Positions 33,190 through 44,232 of a stretch of 64,000 nucleotides of DNA are shown here, in pieces; the stretch's first letter is position 1; each line of letters starts with the position of its first letter. Origin of the DNA: Branchiostoma belcheri. Lineage: Eukaryota > Chordata > Leptocardii > Amphioxiformes > Branchiostomatidae. Made by a program: the position numbers and the translations under genes. Below the pieces are notes generated by a model, which worked only from the letters and a program-made list of their open reading frames with translations, was not told the DNA's origin and made no database searches. The stretch covers positions 186,001 through 250,000 of the forward strand of contig NW_017804242.1 in NCBI RefSeq assembly GCF_001625305.1. The letters run 5' to 3'.

Positions 33190-36100
33190 ATGTGTTCCGA
33201 GCTGCAGTGGCCGGCCCTACAGGGTCCCGAGGACTGGCTCCTTCAGCAGCCGCGGGAGAAGTGGGCAGAGCGGTTCAGCCGGGATGGCTACCTGGTAGGG
33301 TTAGACTAATATCTCCATGCAGATTTGTAATAGGTGGGGCAAAAGGGGACTTTTATTTATGTTGGCCGCCTGTATTCATTGGCTGCCTATGTCATTGGGC
33401 GGACGATGGATACAGGCGGTCAACATAAGTCCCCTTGCCCCGCCTAATCTGCTTGAAAAATTAGCATCTCGCTAGAGAGCGTCAGACTGACCACTGTGTC
33501 TCTGTACTGTGTCATGTTGCCTAATAAAATACTATCAACGCCAGACGGTTCGTCACATACGACAGTTTGTCACTACGTGCCCTAGCACTGGCAGACTCCA
33601 ACCTATGATCCCATAGTTCAACGTCAGGGTCCATGTTCTAACACCCCGTTACCACCACAGGCTGCTACCGCTGAGCTAACAAATGTTTGACACATCGCTC
33701 AGCGAATTTCATAGATAAAGAACTATCTTTTTAAATTTGGTGTGTTTTCATGTTTTATTTTGTGTGCCTTTGTTTTTTTAATCCCTTGCTTCAGGTGGTC
33801 CATAATCTGATCGGCATGGAAGAGGTAGAAGTGTACAGAGGTAAGAATGTTAGTGAAGTTTGTTTGTTGGTTTATTGTTTGTCTGCAATTACTTATAACC
33901 GTTACGATTATTTTGTCCTGTACAGGAACAGAGGATTTTGTTGTCCATTTTAACTATATACATGTATTATGTAAACTTTTCCAAGTAAGCGTCAGAAATC
34001 AAAGGATATTCACGTTATAATATACATTAATTTTGTACCTCTTGGCAAAAACTCAGGCAGAGTGAAACTGTGCCGGCTATAACAGGTGGTTTCTATGGGA
34101 ACAGTGTGGTTGTGTTTCAGTCATGACGAAAGTGTTTGTGTGTTTCAGACGTGACTGTACTGTAGTTCCTGTGTTTCAGACGTGACTGTAGTGTCTGTGT
34201 TTCAGACGTGACTGTAGTGCTTGTGTTTCAGACATGACTGTAGTGCCTGTGTTTCAGACGTGACTGTAGTGCTTGTGCTTCAGACGTGACTGTAATGCCT
34301 GTGTTTCAGACGTGACTGTAGTGCCTGTGTTTCAGACGTGACTGTAGTGCTTGTGTTTCAGACGTGACTGCAGTGCTTGTGTTTCAGACGTGACTGTAGT
34401 GCCTGTGTTTCAGACGTGACTGTAGTGCTTGTGCTTCAGACGTGACTGTAGTGCCTGTGTTTCAGACGTCACTGTAGTGCCTGTTTCAGACGTGACTGTA
34501 GTGCTTGTGTTTCAGACGTGACTGTAGTGCTTGTGTTTCAGACGTGTTTCAGACGTGACTGTAGTGCTTGTGTTTCAGACGTGACTGTAGTGCTTGTGTT
34601 TCAGACGTGACTGTAGTGCCTGTGTTTCAGACGTGACTGTAGTGCTTGTGTTTCAGACGTGACTGTAGTGCCTGTGTTTCAGACATGACTGTAGTGCTTG
34701 TGTTTCAGACGTGTTTCAGACGTGACTGTAGTGCTTGTGTTTCAGACGTGTACCGCCGGATGGTGCAGGGAGAGATTGACACAAGCTTACACCGACACGA
34801 TCTGGGGAACCAGGGTAAACCTTCGCCTTGACATAACAGTAGTCTTATATTTTACTGGTCTTCCTTGTTACCTCTATGTAAAAAACGGAGGTAGTGTTTT
34901 GGGTGTACTCGGTGCTAGTGTTTGGGCTCATTTGTGGTCAGCATGACTTCTGAAGAAGGTCTGGATGGATAGCCATGGTCAAATGTGGGCCTCCTGGCGG
35001 CTGCCATTGGTTCTACAGCAAAACTTGCAGATTTTCTATCTTTTGTCAAGGACATGCCAGGATCTTCATTTTTTGGTGACAGATAAGTTTTTATGTCAAA
35101 GAAAAATTCTAAAGGTTGCAACCCCGAGCAGTGTTTTTTACTAAAATCTTTAAAAGAGGAAAAGTAAAAAAAGGAACAAAAGATTTTCATGGTATTTGGT
35201 ATTTATATTGTTTAGACAGAGATAAACACAATGAAATATGTAAATATGACCTAATTTACATAATTGATAAGGACATTCTATAATTCCAGTGTTTCACATA
35301 ATACATGTAACAAATGCAATCTATGGCAGGTTAATTGGACTTTTGCAGATAACAAATATGCATATAAGTGTCAAATCCGCATAATTGATATGATAATGTC
35401 ATAATTCATGAGTAGTAAATGATGGCAAAGGACTTTCACACATACAATACATGTTCTTTGAGGACAATTAATTATATCACATTATGCTAATTACAACATT
35501 ATTTTCACAATCAATGAGACAAACTAAAATGATTATTTGCAATTTACAAAAGCTCTGCATCTTTCTCGGTAGTATATAAGGTCTACAAAGACTTGTGTTG
35601 TGATTGTTAAGGTGCAGCACTAACCCTGTGTCCAGACTGATACTGTGTACTTCTCATCAGTCACCACCACATCTCCACCTGGTGACACAGCAACACCCAT
35701 TGGTGCAATACCACATGCAATGTAATACAGAAACCTGCCCTGACTGTCAAGCATTTTCACACAACTATTTCCATTGTCAGCCACAATGATGTTTCCCATC
35801 CCATCAACACATATGCCGAAAGGATTTTTAAACTGACTTTCATGAGATCCTTCACTCCCAAGCTTGAACTTGAAGTTCCCCTCTCTGTCCAAGAAATGGA
35901 CACAGTGATTGCTGCTATCCGTGACCAGAATGTTCCCTTTCCCATCCACAGTGACGTTTCGTGGTCTCCACGCCCTTGGCGACCTATGATCCAAACCATA
36001 TGTCATCACCTCAGAACCATCTCGGTTAAACACTAGAAGTTGACCATACACTGCAACAATCACCTGTTCTGTTGCCATAGATACAGTTATGCCACGATGG

Positions 36101-39100
36101 TATTCAGTGTCACCTGACAGACCATGTGGCAGATCTATTGTGGCCAAACAGGTACCCTCCCTGGAATACTGCATTACATGTTTAGTACTCACCACCCACA
36201 GGTTGTCATTTCTATCTACAGCAACATCAAGTAGTGAAAACTTTTTACCAGTTTCCCCTGGCAGAGTTGTTGTGAACTCTCTGATATAAATGCCATCCAT
36301 TGTGAACACCTGGATTCTGCTGTTACCATGATCAGCAATGTAGACCTCGTTGTCTTTTGAGACAGCTACTCCAAAAGGGTTTACAAATTTCCCTCTAGCT
36401 CGTCCTAATCCCCCAAAGCTGACTTTCTTCACCCACGGTCGTTCCACTCCAGCTGAGCTAAACCCCTGGACAACTGGCTGTTTGACTTCTCCTGCATTTG
36501 TTGCTTTAGAATGTAGGTCTGGCATGGTTTGTGCTGGCTCTTTCTGTTGACTTCCACTCGCCACGGGTTGCTTGGCAGTCAGCAGCGCTTCTATTCTGGC
36601 TTCCAGACTCCTGTTGGTCTCCTGAAGCTGCTGTATTTCCTCTCTTGTTGCTGCCTTCTGCTCCAGGAGGATTTTCTCAGCTTTCTCGTTTTTCTCTATC
36701 AGCATCTTTACCTCTTTCCTCATGGCATCTACTCCAATCCTACCTATCTCCACCTGCCTCTGCATCGTCTCAATCTGAACTTTCACCTCTTGTTTGGATT
36801 TCTCTCTTGCTGTTCGTACGGCTGACTGTACTTGTCTGTACGGCATGGTGATGTCATCAGTATCATCTCGACCAATCACAGCCAGGTCTCTGTACTTTCG
36901 ACCAATCACGGCTAGGTCTAGGCCTCTCATGCTGGAACGGTCCACATGTCTGCTGGGGGGTGACAGGGCCAGCAGGTTGTTCACAGAAGTGGTACGGTCC
37001 AGTCCTGTTCATAAGGAATCATGGAGTTTAATAGTACTACAGTATCGGATATTTTACACCATATAAACATCTCACTGTCATGTATATGTGTATCTATGTA
37101 CTTTTGATTTATGAATTAAAACAAAAAAAAAACAGAAACATTTTTCTGTCATATTGGCAGAGATTTTGTAGAGATTACTGGCAAATGTAGCTCCTTTCAA
37201 ATGAAGTATGAATCTGTCTGCCTTACAAAAATATAAGGCCACAGCAAAAGACATCAGACATTTTTGAAATTCTACTTTCATGTTATTGTTGGCAGAATCT
37301 GTGCTGAGGTTAATCAATTATTGGCAAATGTATGTAGTCATCTGTCTGCCAAACTAGCATCATATAAGCTGCCAATGAAGTTCTCACCTTGCCCCATTCT
37401 GTCTCGTACTTGCACATAGTCTTCATGCTTCACCTGGAGCCTCACGATCAGCTGGGTGCCCTTGACCTTGTCCTGTAGGTCGTCTGAGATGAGGATGTGT
37501 GAGAGTTGTTGAGACAGGGTTCCCTCCCCCACCCTGTAGTGGTTGTGGTAAAACCTGTCCACATCAGTCTGGCGCAGGAACGTCAGGAGGAGGATGACAG
37601 ACCCACTAAGGAGACCCGTTAGGAAAGCCTTGTGTGACAGCAAGACCTGTTCTGCTTTTTTGCGGCGATCGTCATCCATTAACACATCTGCAGTAAACAG
37701 TGTACGCTCCAGTTCCAAAATACGTGCCAAGAGTTGTTCCTCTCGTTCTCTACTGATGCCCCCCTGAACAGACATTTGTGGCCCCAGGCCCAGCTGTAGT
37801 TGCACAGGAAGAACTGTAGGGGCTGGACTGTGCAGTTCTGGTGGTGGATACAAAAGGGAGGAGCGATCAAAATACTGCTGTAGTCAATTGGGGCCAGTCA
37901 TAAGTTTCTTTTTTTAAAAAGCAAATCTTAACTTTTAAATATATTTAATATTTTCACAGAGTAAGATATATTCAAATCTGGCTTTAGCATCTAGTCTCTT
38001 GAAATATGTTGTGCTTGATTTTGGGAAATGTGAATACTAGTAGCTTATTATGTAAAAAAAATCATATTTATATGACGCAGAAAGAATTTTGTTTCAGTCT
38101 GTTTGTTTTAGTCTGAGAGTCTCGTACCTGGATATCTATCCTTCAGACTGTCCACAACATGCTGTAACTCTGCCTCTTGTAGAGCCTCCATCAGCACATG
38201 TATGGTGGCTGCGTTTCCCTTCCGCTTCTGCCATTCCTGCAGTAGTTCCATACAGCGAGACTTGTCATCCCGCCGTTTGCCTTCAATGTTTTCTATGTCT
38301 GGTGTCTCAAAATCAAGACACTCAGCCAGGTCCTTCCAGTCTGCGCTCACCTGCTTCTTTATGAAGAAGAAATACTTCTTCACACCTGTCAGAAAGGAAA
38401 CAGATACAATTTGTGGCCATAGTTAGGCATGTAGTGTTGCCTGAGTTTTCTTTTTTGTATGTAAGTAGATGTTCTGTTACTATTGTATTATTTGTACAAT
38501 ATACTATTGTACAAATCAGTGCAATTCATCTTGTTGTACATGTACCTCATGCTGCGAGGGTGAATTTGCTAATAAAACTGTAACTGTAAGAAGTATGGGG
38601 AAGCATATTATTATGCTCAGACCACACATACCGGTATAACAATAAATACATAAATGTGTCAATTTAATATCCTACGAAGTATAATCCTTTTACTAAACAT
38701 TCAAAGAAGAGATCTGCCCCCAACACCAAATTGTCATGACTGCATTCTTTAGAAACATTGGCAAGCTAACACTGTTCATGGTTCAATCATGCATGAACTC
38801 ACCTTGTTTAGGCATGTTGCAAACACATTTGCTGTCCAGTTGATGTCAAAATGCGTACATCACAGTACTGTTGAAAAAAAAACAGATGCAGCTTACAATA
38901 TTTGATGACTGACAAAGCAGTGTTGACAGCAAAAGCTCATGCACATGTACTAGGAGTAAGTCAAACAATTTACATAGCACCTGGAAGTTAAAACTAAATT
39001 GTTGATCTTAAAAGTTAAAGCTTGACATCTTTCCAATGTAGATTTTTACAATATCATTGTTAAGCGTATAAGCAATACTGTGATATGCTAACATCTGCGT

Positions 39101-42100
39101 AACTGACGATAAAATGCCAGCTTACCTTTCCGAAAGACAAGAACTGTTTCCGTGACTGCCTGCCTAAAATGGCGGCATCTCTGGCTTAAGTATATGGACA
39201 CTGACACTTGTGACAGCCTCGCTCATTGGTTACTTTTGCCATGAACTCTTCAGTTTACTGAGTGCCTTTTCTTGGTTAGTCTGGCTGCCTACAGTATTTT
39301 CATGGTAACCCCTTTCCATACGTGAAAAGTTAACCTGGAATATTCAGTAAATGCATCAGAGATTCACCCAACAGACCTCTGTTTTGTAAAACTATGATTT
39401 TTAAACAAATCTTTTCTGCACAAATGAAAGACCCCCTTACTGAATACCTGTGCATGATCCATTACACCTGTGTGAATGCACCTGTAAGCAAGTACACAAC
39501 CCTTAAGGGCATGCAGGGGTCAAATTGCACACATGACTGGCTCTGTCAATGTTGTGGTAAGTTTGGGAGATCAGAGTTACTAGTACTTAGACCCAATAGC
39601 CTTCACGGATACAGAATATGTTTTGAACTGAGTTCACCCTACTAAGTGATTCGTGAAGGATTATATAGTTTAGACAATGTTGGAGACAATTTTGGAAGTG
39701 CGTTTTACTGTTTTTGATAGCTTAATAGGTTATAGTTTGGGGAGTCCTGCTGTTGAAGATGACTGTGTTTTGTCATCACTAACGTATTAATGATTGTGAA
39801 AAGCCAATCAAGCGAGAAGCTCGCATTAAAAGCTTACTTCACATCTTTAGGATTGATGGCGTATTTTTTAAGGCTGTAACTATGCTATAAGACATCTATA
39901 TTATACCTGGTAGTTTCCAATGGTTTATACACATTTGTTCTGCTCCGTACAGACAAGAGAAAACAGCCGAATGTGGAGAACATCTGCCAGATAATGTGGC
40001 CGAGTTCTTACGTTCACAACCTGGACGGGGTGAGTCGTCAAATGTTTATGTATACTTTTGTTCATCACATATTTAGAACACAGCTGATAATTAAGGAATG
40101 CAGGAAAAAGAACTATGAAATAGCCTCAGTCTGAGGTTTCCTGCTTAATACCCTTGTATAGCATCCTCCATATAGCCTGGGTGCCATCCCCAGTTGTAAG
40201 TTAGCAGGTGAATACTACTGGGGAAGGCACCCAGGCTATCTTCCATAGGCACTTTGAGCGAAGATCTTGCGTACTTATAATGTGTTTTTTCCCAGTGGCA
40301 TCTGTTTTATTTTAGTACTCAGTTTGTTCCCCGTAAAAGCCTGACTTGTAGTCTGCCATGGACGCTAAGAAGTGTCTCCCGTTTTGGGATGTGCATAATG
40401 TGCATAAAATCTTGTATTATTTCATGACATAACAATTTCAGGCGAACTTCGTTTCTACAGATAATACAGAATTCTACTAGTGCAAAGCTGAAATGAATGC
40501 TAGAGTTGCAAAGTTGCAACAATGTACGCGCACAACTTTTTTACAGGGCCCCATTCACGCACGTGCAGAGGCCATCGCAGGACTGCTGTTGGGAGAGGAC
40601 ATGGCCTTTGATTTCGACATGCTGATCTACAAGGCACGTCGTATCTACGCAATTTTGTAGTAAAAGGGCGGCGATCGTAAAACATCTTTATATTTGTGCA
40701 TCTTGGCAAGTGTGGGCTCTACATTATTCAAGGCTACATTATTTGGATCTCATCCGATCCAAAATTAAGAAAGCCTCCACAAAGATTTTCCTGCAAGTCT
40801 AGCAGAAAAATAACTATAAAGTCTGCTATTTTCTCTTTTTACCAATCCAAACATTCTATTAGGACCAAAAAATGAGTGTTGCAAGCACATAGTTTCTACA
40901 AAGAGAAAAGTTGCAAACATTTCTTACTTTAATTAAACTTTTCTTATCTGTTTCCAGGCTCCCCAGACGAACACCTGCACCCCCTGGCACCAGGACGAGG
41001 CTTACTGGCCCGACATGCCGGACAAGCGAGCCGTCTCCTGTTGGGTGAGGACGGTACAAATACAAGGGTCTGCAGCGGCCCTTTACCGCTTTGATTCAAC
41101 ATTTATCCAAATGTCACAACACTGAGCATCCAGTTGTGTCGTGTGTATCATTTAAGATAAACCGGTTGCAATTTTTTTAAAGAAAAAAAAAACCTCTCTA
41201 AGCAGAGGCTTAGGCTTCTTTAAGCAGATTTTGACATGCACGTTTTTGTTGGGCTTTCATTTATGTACGGGTTGTCAGCTTAACAATGTTAAATGGTCCT
41301 GGACCCCCCACCTTCCCAGGTTGCCCTTGATGACGCGACAGTTGATAACGGCTGTATGTGGTTCGTTCCCGGGCCTCACGGGCAGCCAATCCGGCCGCAT
41401 CGGGCAGCTAAGGAGGGGGTCCATGTGCTGATGACTGACCACTGCTCAGAGGTGAGACCACTGGCATGTCAACACACACATACACACGAACACACACATA
41501 CACCTACATACATGTACACACACANNNNNNNNNNNNNNNNNNNNAATGCACCTGTAAGCAAGTACACAACCCTTAAGGGCATGCAGGGGTCAAATTGCAC
41601 ACATGACTGGCTCTGTCAATGTTGTGGTAAGTTTGGGAGATCAGAGTTACTAGTACTTAGACCCAATAGCCTTCACGGATACAGAATATGTTTTGAACTG
41701 AGTTCACCCTACTAAGTGATTCGTGAAGGATTATATAGTTTAGACAATGTTGGAGACAATTTTGGAAGTGCGTTTTACTGTTTTTGATAGCTTAATAGGT
41801 TATAGTTTGGGGAGTCCTGCTGTTGAAGATGACTGTGTTTTGTCATCACTAACGTATTAATGATTGTGAAAAGCCAATCAAGCGAGAAGCTCGCATTAAA
41901 AGCTTACTTCACATCTTTAGGATTGATGGCGTATTTTTTAAGGCTGTAACTATGCTATAAGACATCTATATTATACCTGGTAGTTTCCAATGGTTTATAC
42001 ACATTTGTGTTCTGCTCCGTACAGACAAGAGAAAACAGCCGAATGTGGAGAACATCTGCCAGATAATGTGGCCGAGTTCTTACGTTCACAACCTGGACGG

Positions 42101-44196
42101 GGTGAGTCGTCAAATGTTTATGTATACTTTTGTTCATCACATATTTAGAACACAGCTGATAATTAAGGAATGCAGGAAAAAGAACTATGAAATAGCCTCA
42201 GTCTGAGGTTTCCTGCTTAATACCCTTGTATAGCATCCTCCATATAGCCTGGGTGCCATCCCCAGTTGTAAGTTAGCGGGCGGAATACTACTGGGGATGG
42301 CACCTAGGCTATCCTCCATAGGCACTTTGAGCGGAGATCTTGCATACTTTAATATAATGTGTTTTTTCCCCAATGGCATCTGTTTTTTAGTACTCAGTTT
42401 GTTCCCCACAAAAGCCTGACTTGTAGTCTGGCATGGAGGCTAAGAAGTGTTTACCGTTTTGGGATGTTCATAATGTGCATAAAATCTTGTATTATTTCAT
42501 GACATAACAATTTCAGGCGAACTTCATTTCTACAGATGATACAGAATTCTACTAGTGCAAAGCTGAAATGAATTCTAGAGTTGCAAAGTTGCAACAATGT
42601 ACACGCACAACTTTTTTTTTACAGGGCCCCATCCACGCACGCGCAGGAGCCATCGCACGACTGCTGTTGGGAGATGACATGGCCTTCGATTTCGACATGC
42701 TGATCTACAAGGTATGACTAAGGCCACACCAATTTAATTTCTTGGTTAACGGATTCGCCTCTTCATTTTTTTCTGATTTGCAAAAAAAAAATAAAAATTC
42801 AGAATCAACTGCAAAATGCTCATATTTTGCCCTGAACAGTTGAAAACAGTCCTTTTCTTCTTCTTCCTAGTTGCCACAGTTATTCCATCTTTCAATGCAG
42901 TGGTATCATTAAAAGTTCAAAATTCATCGTTTAAATTTTGAACCATCCTGGTGTGTTGACTTCATGGCTCCTATTGTACCATTTTCGGCCATAGTAGGAT
43001 GCCTAGGCCTGTTTTTATTTTTATTTTTTTTTCGCCCGCCCGCTCCATTATTTTGCTAGAAAAATCCGTTAACCAAGAAATTAAATTGGTGTGGCCTTAT
43101 TGATTTTTTATAAAAGGGTAGCGACTTTAAAATATAGTATATATTTTTGTACCTTAGTGGGGACTTAATTAATTCCTAGTAGACACATTTGACCTGTCTG
43201 TTTAGATGCAAGACAGAGAAAACTTTCGAAATTCACGAATGTTTTTTCTCCAAGTTTGGCAGAAAAGTAGAGCTCCATCGGTTTATCAAGATTATTTTCA
43301 ACCGCAATGATCAGAGAAAACGACCGTATTCAAAAGTTTAGAACTTTTACAGATAGTAGGAGAAAGTTGTGAACATTTTTTTGGATCAACCCAACTTTGT
43401 GCACAAACTTTCGTTCCCTATTCTTCTGACTTTTAACTGTTTCCAGGCTCCCCAGACGAACACCTGCACCCCCTGGCACCAGGACGAGGCTTACTGGCCC
43501 GACATGCCGGACAAGCGAGCCGTCTCCTGTTGGGTAAGGACCATACAAATATAGGGTACAAATATAGGGTGCCAACTTGGCACCCTATATTTGTACCCTA
43601 TATTTGTACTGCCAACATATAGGGTAGAACCATAGAGTGCAAATATAGGGTGCAAACATAGGGTAGAACCACACTGTACAAATATAGGGTGCAAACAGGG
43701 TAGAACCATAGGGTACAGATATAGGGTAGAGACATAGGGTACAAATATAGGGTACAAATATACGGCACCGCTTTGATTCAACGTTTATCCAAATGTCACA
43801 ACAGAGCATCCAGTTGTGTCATTGTATCATTTAAGATATATAAACGGTTGCAATTTTTTTTTACACAAAAAAAACTGTCTAAGCAGAGGCTTCTAGGCTT
43901 CTTTAAGCAGATTTTGACATGCACGTTTTTGTTGGGCTTTCATTTATGTACTGGTTGCCAGCCAAACCATGTTAAATGTTCCTGGACCCCCCACCCCCTC
44001 AGGTTGCTCTTGATGACGCGACAGTTGATAACGGCTGTATGTGGTTCGTTCCCGGGCCTCACGGGCAGCCAATCCGGCCGCATCGGGCAGCTAAGGAGGG
44101 GGTCCATGTGCTGATGACTGACCACTGCTCAGAGGTGAGACCACTGGCATGTCAACACACACATACACACGAACACACACATACACCTACATACAT

Positions 44197-44232
<36 letters not shown>

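Larger units (their letters stand above)
41545..44225 (+). repeat. tandem block, copy 2 (likely haplotype B)
   Basis: It repeats 39474-41524 with a few base differences, a 381-bp MITE insertion (42719-43099) and an expanded repeat at 43556-43765. Its four dioxygenase exons (42025-42101, 42625-42711, 43447-43533, 44003-44134) have intact splice sites and continue correctly into the last two exons. Confidence 0.9.

Noticed and set aside
32841-33428. Plus-strand ORF of 195 codons over the dioxygenase start
   Set aside because: Its second half reads the first dioxygenase exon out of frame and continues into a foldback element.
34120-34745. CRISPR-like regular array
   Set aside because: Units are directly adjacent with no unique spacers, in an animal intron; it is a minisatellite.
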